Both the position numbers and the translations under genes were made by a program. Under the pieces are notes generated by a model. That model did no database searches and was not told the origin of the DNA. It saw nothing but the letters and a program-made list of their open reading frames with translations. Positions 42,716 to 51,212 of a stretch of 64,000 nt of DNA are shown here, in pieces (the stretch's first letter is position 1; each line of letters opens with the position of its first letter). The stretch lies in assembly GCA_946415365.1 (NCBI GenBank), contig CAMKSE010000003.1, positions 62,001-126,000 on the forward strand, written 5' to 3'. The DNA is from an uncultured Prevotellaceae bacterium. GTDB taxonomy: Bacteria; Bacteroidota; Bacteroidia; Bacteroidales; Bacteroidaceae.

Positions 42716-44041
42716 ATGAAGAAGTTGACATTCATACTGACACTCTCCGTCGTTTCTGCTTCAGCTCAGAGGTGGACGATGCAACAGTGTATGCAGTACG
42801 CCGTGGAGCATAACCACGAGGTTAAGCGGGCTGAGCTGGAACTTGACAATTACAAGGCCAACAAGACAGGAGCCATCGGCCGCTTCCTGCCATCAGTGGA
42901 TGCCGGCATAGGGGCTCAGTATAACTTCGGACGTGCTATCGACCCTGAGACCAATGGCTATACCGACGTGAGTACCTTCTATAATGGTTATCAAGTGTCG
43001 GCATCACTGCCCGTGTTCGACGGATTCAGCCGTCTGCACGCCCTGAAGGCAGCAAAAGCCAGCGAACTCATGGGACGAATGGCTCTGCGCCAGCAACAAG
43101 ACCAGACAGCCCTGAACGTGCTGCAGGCTTTTACCAATGTGGCCTATTTCGAAGGAATGGTCAAGATGGCAGAGGAAAAGGTGGAAGAGACGATGTTGCT
43201 GCTCAGACAGACACGCGTATTGGAAGAGGTGGGCCGCAAGAGTGCTGCCGATGTGGCGCAAATTGAATCGCAGCAGGCTGAGGCCGACTACGAACTGACC
43301 CGTCAGCAGAACTACTACGCCTCTGCCTTGCTGGAGCTGAAGAAGGAGATGGGCTTCCCTTTACACGATAGTCTAAGCACCACATTTATTCCCAGCGTGG
43401 GAACAGATAGTTCCCAGCTTGGGAAACAAACATTCCCAGTTTGGGAACATTCTTTCAGCGGTAACCTCTCTTCAGAGCTTCAGGCTGTCCGCTATCAGAT
43501 GCAAGCCAGCAAACACGAGTGGCGTCAGGCCCGTGCTTCACTTCTTCCCTCTCTCTCTTTGAACGCGGGCCTGAACACTACCTATTTTAAGACGCTTCAT
43601 TCCCAGACGACAGCCTCGTTCAGCGACCAGTTCAAAAACAATATGGGTGAGTATTTGGGAGCCACGCTGAGCATACCGCTCTTTAATCGCCTGCAGACCG
43701 TCACCAGCATCCGCAAGGCGAAGAACAACTACCGAATAGCCCGTGAGGCTTACGAGCAAAAGCTGTTGGAGTTGGAGAAACTCTCTCGCGAAGCATGGCA
43801 GGACTGGCAAGGTTATCAGAAACAGACGGAGCAGATGACTCATAAGGTAGAGGCCGACTCTCTGGCCTATCAGTTGACGTATCGTCAGTTTGAGGAAGGA
43901 CTCTCGACGGCCATCGACCTGCACACCACCTCTTCGCAGCTGCTGCAGTCGAAAGCCACACTCTTGCAGTGCCAGCTGATGACGATGGTGAAGGAACAAT
44001 TAGTAAGGTATTATCAAGGAGAACAGATATGGACAGAGTAA
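42716..44041 (+). CDS. TolC-family outer-membrane efflux protein, 441 aa
   Basis: A signal peptide (about 1-17) is followed by two long helical repeats of the outer membrane efflux protein family ('MQQCMQYAVEHNHEVKRAE', 'ALKAAKASELMGRMALRQQ', 'RKAKNNYRIAREAYEQKLL', 'LTYRQFEEGLSTAIDLHTT'). It forms the outer-membrane channel of the tripartite exporter encoded by the next genes. Residues about 225-245 are encoded by three 22-bp repeat units (43388-43448) and fall in the link between the two halves, where an insertion should be tolerated. Its stop overlaps the HlyD start by 13 bases. Confidence 0.88.
   Translation: MKKLTFILTLSVVSASAQRWTMQQCMQYAVEHNHEVKRAELELDNYKANKTGAIGRFLPSVDAGIGAQYNFGRAIDPETNGYTDVSTFYNGYQVSASLPVFDGFSRLHALKAAKASELMGRMALRQQQDQTALNVLQAFTNVAYFEGMVKMAEEKVEETMLLLRQTRVLEEVGRKSAADVAQIESQQAEADYELTRQQNYYASALLELKKEMGFPLHDSLSTTFIPSVGTDSSQLGKQTFPVWEHSFSGNLSSELQAVRYQMQASKHEWRQARASLLPSLSLNAGLNTTYFKTLHSQTTASFSDQFKNNMGEYLGATLSIPLFNRLQTVTSIRKAKNNYRIAREAYEQKLLELEKLSREAWQDWQGYQKQTEQMTHKVEADSLAYQLTYRQFEEGLSTAIDLHTTSSQLLQSKATLLQCQLMTMVKEQLVRYYQGEQIWTE
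43388..43448. repeat. Triple 22-bp palindromic repeat inside the TolC-like gene
   Basis: TTCCCA-GCG-TGGGAA, TTCCCA-GCT-TGGGAA and TTCCCA-GTT-TGGGAA are centred at 43396, 43418 and 43440, exactly 22 bp apart. Three units are 66 bp, so the reading frame is kept and the repeat is translated (IPSVGTDSSQLGKQTFPVWE region). The same element is present, not translated, at 8362-8424. Confidence 0.85.
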
Positions 44042-45282
44042 TCGAGAAAACCAAGAGCCAGCGGCTGCTGAAGTATTGGCCATATATGGCTGGAGCCTGC
44101 TTGGTGCTTATCATCCTGGGATGGCTGGTGTTTGGCAACCATGCCTCTACACTCAAAGTAAACAAGGACGAGCTGACCATCAGCGAAGTACGCCAGGCAG
44201 AGTTTAAGGACTATGTGCGTACCAACGGACAGGTGTTGCCCATCCAGGTGGTACAGATATCGCCAGAAGAAGGCGGTATCGTACGTGAAAAGGTGGTCGA
44301 AGAGGGTACGATGGTACATAAGGGCGACGTCATTGTCCGCCTTTCGAACAGTAACCTCGACCTTCAGATTCTTAATGCCGAAGCCGAACTCGCCGAGAAG
44401 CAGAACCTATTAAGGAACACGCAAGTGGCTATGCAGCAAGACCGTCTGAACAATCAGACGGAGCAGGTACAACTGGATATGGACACCCAACGTAAGCAGC
44501 GCACCTTCGAGCAGAACAAGCGGCTCTATGGAGAGAAGTTAATCAGTAAGGAGGATTTCCTACAATCCCAGGAGGATTATCAACTCTCTGCCAAGAAGCG
44601 CTCGCTGGTCTCGAAGCGTCTGAAACAGGACTCCATCTATCGCAGCGTACAGATGGACCAGATGGAGGACAATCTGCAGAACATGCGCAAGAACGTGGTG
44701 CTGGTCCGCCAGCGCAAGGACAAGCTCGAAGTACGCTCTGCTATCGACGGCGAGTTAGGATTGCTCGATGTGGAGTTGGGCCAGAGCATCCAGCCTGGGC
44801 AGAAGATTGGACAGCTGAACGACCTTAGCGATTTTAAAGTGCAAGCCAGTATCGATGAGCATTACATTGATCGCGTTCGTTCTGGTCTTACAGCCACTTT
44901 TTCGCGTGGCGATAAGCAGTATCAGCTTCAGGTGCGCAAGGTGTATCCTGAGGTGCGCGATGGTAAGTTCCGTTGCGATTTCATCTTCAAGGGCGAGCGC
45001 CCTGAGAACATCCGCTCTGGTCAGACCTATTACATCGATCTCGAACTGGGCCAGCCAGAGCAGGCCATCATCATTCCTCGCGGCACCTTTTTCCAGACCA
45101 CAGGCGGGCAATGGATCTTCGTCCTCGACAAGAGCGGCCAGAAAGCCTATCGTCGTCAGATTCGCGTAGGCCGTCAGAACCCTCAGCACTACGAGATACT
45201 AGAAGGTCTTGAGCCTGGCGAAAAAGTGGTTACTAGCGGCTACGAAGCATTCAAAGACAACGAAGTATTAGTTTTTAAATAG
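44029..45282 (+). CDS. HlyD/MacA-type periplasmic adaptor, 417 aa
   Basis: One N-terminal membrane helix ('YMAGACLVLIILGWLVFG'), a lipoyl-like half ('VVQISPEEGGIVREKVVEE'), a long coiled coil (about residues 110-230), the second lipoyl half ('KLEVRSAIDGELGLLDVEL') and a beta barrel are in the normal order. It joins the inner-membrane ABC permeases with the TolC-like channel. The ATG at 44029 was chosen; it has AAGGAG close upstream (44016-44023 region), and a longer frame from 43969 has no support. Confidence 0.88.
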   Translation: MDRVIEKTKSQRLLKYWPYMAGACLVLIILGWLVFGNHASTLKVNKDELTISEVRQAEFKDYVRTNGQVLPIQVVQISPEEGGIVREKVVEEGTMVHKGDVIVRLSNSNLDLQILNAEAELAEKQNLLRNTQVAMQQDRLNNQTEQVQLDMDTQRKQRTFEQNKRLYGEKLISKEDFLQSQEDYQLSAKKRSLVSKRLKQDSIYRSVQMDQMEDNLQNMRKNVVLVRQRKDKLEVRSAIDGELGLLDVELGQSIQPGQKIGQLNDLSDFKVQASIDEHYIDRVRSGLTATFSRGDKQYQLQVRKVYPEVRDGKFRCDFIFKGERPENIRSGQTYYIDLELGQPEQAIIIPRGTFFQTTGGQWIFVLDKSGQKAYRRQIRVGRQNPQHYEILEGLEPGEKVVTSGYEAFKDNEVLVFK

Positions 45283-45295
45283 AAAGAATATTTAT

Positions 45296-45375
45296 ATTCC
45301 AAAGCCTGCAATATAAGTTTCAGAGTTTGCAATACATATTTCAAAGCCTGAAATGTAAATTCCAAAGTTTGCAAC
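45296..45375. repeat. Four degenerate palindromes at 21-bp period
   Basis: TTCCAAAGCCTGCAA, TTTCAGAGTTTGCAA, TTTCAAAGCCTGAAA and TTCCAAAGTTTGCAA are centred at 45304, 45325, 45346 and 45367. Each is 15 bp with a 6-bp spacer. They share length and layout with the TTCCCANNNTGGGAA arrays at 8.4 and 43.4 kb, so they seem to be a second subfamily. They fill the 145-base gap between the HlyD and permease genes and have no T run, so a terminator is less likely. Confidence 0.75.
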
Positions 45376-45427
45376 AGAAAATGCATAGAATAGAAAAATA
45401 AAACGTCAATAAGAAAAGAAACAAAAT

Positions 45428-47797
45428 ATGAACGTATTCAGAAATATACTTTATATGTCACGCCGTTTCAAGACAGCGACAGTGCTCAATTTCATAGGAC
45501 TCACAGTAGCCTTCGCTGCCTGCTATCTGTTCCTGACGCAAGTGACTTATAACCATTCCTTTAACAAAGGACTGACAGACTATGAGCGGCTTTATCGAGT
45601 GGAGGTGCCGACAGATTTCTTCAAAGGTGGTTGGCAGTCATTGATAAGCCGCCTAGAAGCAGAGACAATTGAAAAACTGCCTCAGATAGAAAGTATGGCA
45701 TTGGTACAAGGATGGTCAAAAGACCTGTATATGAAGGGAGAGACGGAGTTCTTCTTTAACAGTTATTCTGTAACCAATAATGCATTGAAGACGCTGGCCC
45801 CCCGATTGGTGGATGGTGTGCTCACCTGGACGGACGATGACCAGCAGGGCATCATTATTCCGGCTTCGATAGCAGAGCGCTATTTCGGCAGTCGTCAGGT
45901 CACAGGCCGTTGTATGTGGAATGGCAAGGATAGTATCGTGGTACGTGGCGTGTTCGAGGACTTCCCTGAGAACTCGCTTGCTGGCAACGGTGTCTATGAG
46001 AATATGAAGGATGAGAACAAGGACAACCAAGGCAACCACAACTACAATTGTTATGTCAGACTGCATCAGCAGGCAGATACGACAGGAATTGGAGAAGCCT
46101 TCAACCAGGCTCTCAAACAGAGATTATATCAACTGTGTGTAGAACACGATGCGCTTGACGAGTGGGAAAGAGGCGGCTCACAACTTAGCATCCCAGCTCG
46201 TCTTTGTCCCGTTAGTGAAACATGGTTCTCTGGGGTTGATGTCATGGATGATAAGGGAAATCCCGTCGTTGATCTTATCTTACAACTGGCTTGTCTGTTG
46301 GTGATTGTCATTGCAGCCATCAACTTCCTCAACTTCACATTGGCAGAGAGTCCGATGCGTATCAAGAGCATCAACACCCGTCGTGTGCTTGGCAGTAGTT
46401 TGTCTGCCCTACGCTTCGGACTGGTTGCAGAGACGGTGGCCATATCTCTCGCGGCTTTCCTGTTGGCAGTAGGAGTCATCTATCTGCTCTCCGTCTGGCC
46501 GTTTATCAAGGAGATGACAGTGGGCAGCATCGCCCTCAGCAGCCATCCGCTTCTTTTGCTGACATTGGCATTCGTCGCCGTCATTGTGGGCATTGTGGCA
46601 GGCACTTATCCTGCTTTCTACGTGACTTCATTCCAGCCAGCCTTAGTCTTGAAGGGTTCGTTTGGCCTCTCACCCAAGGGACGGCAACTGCGCACAGGTC
46701 TGCTCTGTCTGCAATTTGTCATCACCTCCATTATGGTCATCTACATCAGCATCCTCAATTTGCAGAGTAATTATATCTTCCATTCCGACTATGGCTTTGC
46801 CAAAGATGAACTATTGTTGGCTAACATTAATGAAGTTTACGACAAAAGGGATGCATTACGTTCAGAACTGATGCAGATGACAGGTGTCAAGGATGCAAGT
46901 TTTTCGTTGTTCCCAATAGCCAGCCAAGACCAATATATGGGCTGGGGGCGTAGCGATGATAATCATCATGTGTACTTCACCGCCCTGCCCGTTGACTGGC
47001 ACTATCTGCAAGCGATGGGTATCGAGGTTGTTGAAGGCAGGGATTTCAATGAGCACGATGGCGACTGTTATATCATTAACGAAGCAGCCCGTAAGCAATG
47101 GGATTGGGTGGAAATGGATAAGCCGTTGCTCGATAATGACCTGACTGTCGTTGGCGTATGCCGTAATGTCCGCTTTGCCTCTACCCGTATGGACAACAAT
47201 ACCTCTCCAATGGCTTTTATCATCATGGGTGAGAAATTCAAGGACTGGGGCGGCAGACTGAACTGGATGAATGTCCGTGTGGCAGCAGGAATAGAAAAAA
47301 AGGAGGTTTGCCAGAAAATCAAGAATCTCTGTATGAAGTTAGGTGCAAAGCACGAGCCAACCGTCATTCGCCTTGACCAGAAGTTGGAGGATACCTATGA
47401 GGAGGAGTTCCGCTTCATCCGTCAGGTGCTTGTCTTCTCTGTCATCTGTATGATTATCACACTTATCGGCGTGTTCTGCATGACGATGTTCGAAACGGAG
47501 TATCGCCGCAAGGAGATTGGCATCCGCAAGGTGATGGGAAGTACTACTGGCGAAATCCTCTCCATGCTCTGCCGTCGTTATGTCTGGCTGCTTATCGGCA
47601 GTTTTGTCGTTGCTGCTCCATTGGCTTGGTATATTGGTAGCCAATGGCTGCAAAGTTTTGCTGAGCGTACGCCTATCTATTGGTGGCTCTTCCCCTTAGC
47701 CATCTTTGCCGTAGGTATCATCACCCTCGCCACCATCGTCACCCAAAGTTGGCGTACGGCCAATGAAAATCCCGTCAACAGTTTAAAAAACGAATAG
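45428..47797 (+). CDS. MacB/FtsX-type ABC permease 1, 789 aa
   Basis: It has an N-terminal membrane helix with a large MacB-type periplasmic domain, then three or more helices, a second periplasmic part and the C-terminal FtsX domain ('YRRKEIGIRKVMGSTTGEIL'). The internal duplication (about 400 + 390 residues) gives eight membrane helices, as in the Bacteroidetes permeases without ATPase domain. With the second permease, the separate ATPase, the adaptor and the TolC-like channel, it exports an unknown molecule. Confidence 0.87.
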   Translation: MNVFRNILYMSRRFKTATVLNFIGLTVAFAACYLFLTQVTYNHSFNKGLTDYERLYRVEVPTDFFKGGWQSLISRLEAETIEKLPQIESMALVQGWSKDLYMKGETEFFFNSYSVTNNALKTLAPRLVDGVLTWTDDDQQGIIIPASIAERYFGSRQVTGRCMWNGKDSIVVRGVFEDFPENSLAGNGVYENMKDENKDNQGNHNYNCYVRLHQQADTTGIGEAFNQALKQRLYQLCVEHDALDEWERGGSQLSIPARLCPVSETWFSGVDVMDDKGNPVVDLILQLACLLVIVIAAINFLNFTLAESPMRIKSINTRRVLGSSLSALRFGLVAETVAISLAAFLLAVGVIYLLSVWPFIKEMTVGSIALSSHPLLLLTLAFVAVIVGIVAGTYPAFYVTSFQPALVLKGSFGLSPKGRQLRTGLLCLQFVITSIMVIYISILNLQSNYIFHSDYGFAKDELLLANINEVYDKRDALRSELMQMTGVKDASFSLFPIASQDQYMGWGRSDDNHHVYFTALPVDWHYLQAMGIEVVEGRDFNEHDGDCYIINEAARKQWDWVEMDKPLLDNDLTVVGVCRNVRFASTRMDNNTSPMAFIIMGEKFKDWGGRLNWMNVRVAAGIEKKEVCQKIKNLCMKLGAKHEPTVIRLDQKLEDTYEEEFRFIRQVLVFSVICMIITLIGVFCMTMFETEYRRKEIGIRKVMGSTTGEILSMLCRRYVWLLIGSFVVAAPLAWYIGSQWLQSFAERTPIYWWLFPLAIFAVGIITLATIVTQSWRTANENPVNSLKNE

Positions 47798-47803
47798 TAG
47801 ATT

Positions 47804-50167
47804 ATGAAGAGTTATTTCCGTTTCCTATCGCGCAACAAGCTCTACACATTGATTAATGTAGTGGGCCTTGTGGTGTCGCTGATGTTCATCATCTTGATGG
47901 GCGACTACACCTGGCGCCAGTTTACCATCGATAGTCAGCATAAGCAGGCTGACCGCATCTTGTTGGTGGGTAGTCAGAACAGTTTCTTTATGTGGCCGCA
48001 GGCTGCCAACGATATCAAGGCGATATGTCCCGAAGTGGAGCAGACGTGCTGCGTGATGAGCCAAAGTGGAAAGATAAAACATGGCGATCATGTGGTAGAA
48101 GATGGTGATGACAAGAGCACCATCATGCTTGTTGACTCCACTTTCTTCAACTTCTTCGACTATGAGTTGACGCAGGGCAACAGGCGTCTTGCACTTGATA
48201 AGCCTGATAAGTGCGTCATAACAGAGCGTTTGGCCAAGCGCCTGTTTGGCGATAAGAACCCCCTTGGGGAGTCTGTTCAGATAACAGGCGAACGACATGT
48301 GCGTATTGGACATGAAGATCCTTACGACAGTACGCTGGTCTATACCATTAGTGCCATAGCGAAGGACTTCGATCATACCGTCTTGCCCAATGAAACCCAA
48401 ATTATTGTCAACATGGAACGCTATCCGCAGGTGATGGGCTATAAACTGGAAAACTATACGGCGGCTTATGGTCCCAATGGCTGCAGCAAGGTGTTCTTAA
48501 TGTTGCATCCTGGTACAAATCTCGAAAGTAAGAAGACGGTCATTGGCGATTATCTGTCCAATAATTACTATGGAACGTGGGACGATCAGCACCTGACTTT
48601 TACTGCACTCAAGGACATTATGTTTGCGCCACAGAACAATGGTATGGGCATGCAGAGAGGTGATAAGTCGCGACTCCACATCCTGCTAGCAGCCGTATTG
48701 GCCATTCTCTTTTTTGCCATCAGCAACTACATCAATCTGACCGTTGCCAACACAGGTTTTCGTGCCAAGGAAATGGCTACCAGAAAACTTTTTGGTAGTA
48801 GTCAAAACGACATCTCATTGAAGCTGATTACCGAATCAACCCTGATGGTTGCCATATCGTTTGCTATCGGTCTGGCTTTAGCCTTTGGTTTTCAGGATGA
48901 GGCTGTCGAATTGTTTAAGGGCAAGATTGATCTCTATGGTGACATCAGTCTGGGTACCGTTTGTGTCAGTATCGCTTTCATTCTGTTGGTAGGTATCATT
49001 TCTGGCATCATGCCTTCGTGGCAGATCTCACGTTTCCAGCCTATCGACATCGTGAAGGGTAGCTTCCGCTATCGTTCTAAAATGGTACTGAGCAAGATTT
49101 TCATTATTCTGCAAAACATCATCTCTATTGTGATGCTTACCTCGGCCCTCGTCATCTGGCTACAACTGAACCACCTTATCCATGCGCCATTGGGCTATAA
49201 CACAGAGAATCTGTTCGTTATCAATGCTCCTGACGGAAAAGATCAGACGGTGAGAAATCTCTTGGAGAAAATGCCTTTTGTTGAGAAAATAGGTATGTTC
49301 AAGAATACTTCTTTGGCAAGCGGTAGCTGTAGCATGCGGAGTATTAAGCGCGATGACAAAATTGTTACCATATTCTTACTAGACCTTGACAAAACGGCAT
49401 TCGACCTTTATGGTCTGAAGAAAAAGAAAGACTATGGACCAACCAGTGATGGCTACTATCTGACGGAGGAAACCATGCGTCAGATGGAATATGCCGACAG
49501 CACCAGAGAGATTGCCTGGGACGAAGAGAGGAAGAATCCTATCGCGGGTGTTCTTTACGATATCCATCGTACGAACGTGCTGCAAGGCGTAGAGCCTTTC
49601 GCCATTCGCCTGATGGATAAATTCGATTATCCTTCGTACTTGGTCAAGACAAATGGTGACACGCAAGACAAGGCAACCTTCATCGCCATGCTTAAGGAAC
49701 AAGGCGTACCAGAGGCTGATATGGAGTGGTATGTCCAGTCGCTGGAAGAGAACATTGCCGAAACCTTTTCGAATTATCAGAACACGCTGAATATTATTAC
49801 CCTCTTCACCTTCGTGGCTATCGTTATTTCCGTGATGGGCTTCATCGGCATGTCACTCTTCTTTATCCGCCAGCGTCAAAAGGAGATAGGCATCCGGAAG
49901 ATCATGGGTAGCTCGTCTCGGGAGGTGATGATGCTGATGCTCCGCACGTTCTGTGCTCCGCTGTTGGTCTCGTTCGTCATTGCGATTCCCCTCTCATGGT
50001 ACATTATGAACGACTGGCTTACGAACTTCAGCTATCGTATCTCACTCTCTCCTTGGATCTTCGTTGTGACCTGTGCCTTCGCCCTCCTTGTGGCCGTCCT
50101 CTCCGTCAACTTCCAGATTATCAAGGCCGTCCGCACCAATCCCGTAGAGAGTATCAAAACAGAATAA
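47804..50167 (+). CDS. MacB/FtsX-type ABC permease 2, 787 aa
   Basis: It is a diverged paralogue of the previous protein, with the same plan and the FtsX signature 'RQKEIGIRKIMGSSSREVMM' near residue 700. It starts six bases after the first permease gene and probably forms a heterodimer with it. The periplasmic parts differ more than the membrane parts. Confidence 0.87.
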   Translation: MKSYFRFLSRNKLYTLINVVGLVVSLMFIILMGDYTWRQFTIDSQHKQADRILLVGSQNSFFMWPQAANDIKAICPEVEQTCCVMSQSGKIKHGDHVVEDGDDKSTIMLVDSTFFNFFDYELTQGNRRLALDKPDKCVITERLAKRLFGDKNPLGESVQITGERHVRIGHEDPYDSTLVYTISAIAKDFDHTVLPNETQIIVNMERYPQVMGYKLENYTAAYGPNGCSKVFLMLHPGTNLESKKTVIGDYLSNNYYGTWDDQHLTFTALKDIMFAPQNNGMGMQRGDKSRLHILLAAVLAILFFAISNYINLTVANTGFRAKEMATRKLFGSSQNDISLKLITESTLMVAISFAIGLALAFGFQDEAVELFKGKIDLYGDISLGTVCVSIAFILLVGIISGIMPSWQISRFQPIDIVKGSFRYRSKMVLSKIFIILQNIISIVMLTSALVIWLQLNHLIHAPLGYNTENLFVINAPDGKDQTVRNLLEKMPFVEKIGMFKNTSLASGSCSMRSIKRDDKIVTIFLLDLDKTAFDLYGLKKKKDYGPTSDGYYLTEETMRQMEYADSTREIAWDEERKNPIAGVLYDIHRTNVLQGVEPFAIRLMDKFDYPSYLVKTNGDTQDKATFIAMLKEQGVPEADMEWYVQSLEENIAETFSNYQNTLNIITLFTFVAIVISVMGFIGMSLFFIRQRQKEIGIRKIMGSSSREVMMLMLRTFCAPLLVSFVIAIPLSWYIMNDWLTNFSYRISLSPWIFVVTCAFALLVAVLSVNFQIIKAVRTNPVESIKTE

Positions 50168-50189
50168 TACAACATAAAAATAGAGCATT

Positions 50190-50864
50190 ATGATTAAGTT
50201 AGAAAACATTCAGAAGGTCTTTCGCACAGAGGAGGTGGAGACCGTAGCATTGGGCGGCGTATCGCTCGAAGTAAAGAAAGGTGAGTTTGTGGCCATCATG
50301 GGGCCTTCGGGCTGTGGCAAATCGACCTTGTTGAATATATTAGGCTTGCTCGACAATCCTACCAGCGGCACCTATTACCTCGATGGTGAGGAAGTGGGTA
50401 AGTTGAAGGAGAGTCAACGCACGAAGGTTCGCAAAGGACAAATAGGTTTTGTATTCCAAAGCTTTAACCTGATCGACGAACTGAACGTGGAGGAGAATGT
50501 AGAGTTGCCTCTTACCTATTTGGGTGTGCCCAAGAAGGAGCGCAAGGCAAGGGTAGAGGAGGTATTGCGCCGCATGGCCATCAGTCATCGCGCCCATCAC
50601 TTTCCTCAGCAGCTCTCTGGCGGTCAGCAGCAACGCGTCGCCATCGCCCGTGCCGTCGTGATGAATCCCAAGCTCATCCTCGCTGACGAGCCTACTGGTA
50701 ACCTCGACTCTAAAAACGGCCTCGAAGTGATGCAACTCCTGACACAGCTAAACCAAGAGGGTACTACCGTCGTAATGGTCACCCACTCTGAGCGAGATGC
50801 CGGTTACGCCCAGCGCATCATCAACCTCCTCGATGGTCAAGTAGTTCCGGAAGTCAGTCTATAA
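50190..50864 (+). CDS. LolD/MacB-type ABC transporter ATPase, 224 aa
   Basis: Walker A 'GPSGCGKST' (near residue 38), Q loop 'GFVFQSFNLIDELNVEENV', signature 'LSGGQQQRVAIARA' and Walker B 'LILADEPTGNLDS' are all intact. It is the energy-coupling subunit for the two FtsX-type permeases and is the last gene of the operon that starts at 42716. A hairpin (50879-50914) follows. Confidence 0.93.
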   Translation: MIKLENIQKVFRTEEVETVALGGVSLEVKKGEFVAIMGPSGCGKSTLLNILGLLDNPTSGTYYLDGEEVGKLKESQRTKVRKGQIGFVFQSFNLIDELNVEENVELPLTYLGVPKKERKARVEEVLRRMAISHRAHHFPQQLSGGQQQRVAIARAVVMNPKLILADEPTGNLDSKNGLEVMQLLTQLNQEGTTVVMVTHSERDAGYAQRIINLLDGQVVPEVSL

Positions 50865-50878
50865 GGATTCTCTCTTTG

Positions 50879-50914
50879 GTGGGCAGTAGTTGGTTTCGTT
50901 CCAATGCTGCCCAC
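50879..50914 (+). terminator. Hairpin at the end of the export operon
   Basis: GTGGGCAG and CTGCCCAC form an 8-bp stem with an inner TTGG/CCAA pair. There is no T run, so it may end transcription with help from Rho or protect the mRNA end. Confidence 0.4.
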
Positions 50915-50987
50915 GACTATGATGATTCGATAGTTCATTAAATAATGTTATCACGCCAAAAACACGCCAAAAACATGTGAACGCCCA

Positions 50988-51023
50988 AAAGAAAAGGTGG
51001 CCGATTACTCGACCACCTTGCTT
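50988..51023 (-). terminator. Terminator after tRNA-Pro
   Basis: On the minus strand, AAGGTGG … CCACCTT is followed by TTCTTTT just past the tRNA 3' end. Confidence 0.6.
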
Positions 51024-51030
51024 TTTGATG

Positions 51031-51103
51031 TCGGGATGAGGCGACTCGAACGCCCGACCCCTACGTCCCGAACGTAGTGCGCTACCAACTGCGCTACATC
51101 CCG
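51031..51103 (-). tRNA. tRNA-Pro (CGG anticodon)
   Basis: The 73-base minus-strand sequence folds into a full cloverleaf: acceptor CGGGATG/CATCCCG with A discriminator, D stem GCGC/GCGC, anticodon stem CTACG/CGTAG with loop TTCGGGA (anticodon CGG), and T arm with TTCGAGT. The CCA end is not encoded. A TACCTTTG box (minus, 51121-51128) lies 17 bases upstream. Confidence 0.95.
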
Positions 51104-51212
51104 ATTTTGAAAATCGGATGCAAAGGTACGGAGTTTTTTTTAATTACGTGCAAGAAAAGCGATAAAAATTCAGAAATACTGGAAATTTATCGCTTTTCCT
51201 GATATCAGGACC

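Noticed and set aside
50940..51030. Phage or ICE attachment site at tRNA-Pro
   Set aside because: A direct repeat (ACGCCAAAAAC twice) lies near the tRNA, but no integrase and no duplicated tRNA end were found within the window.
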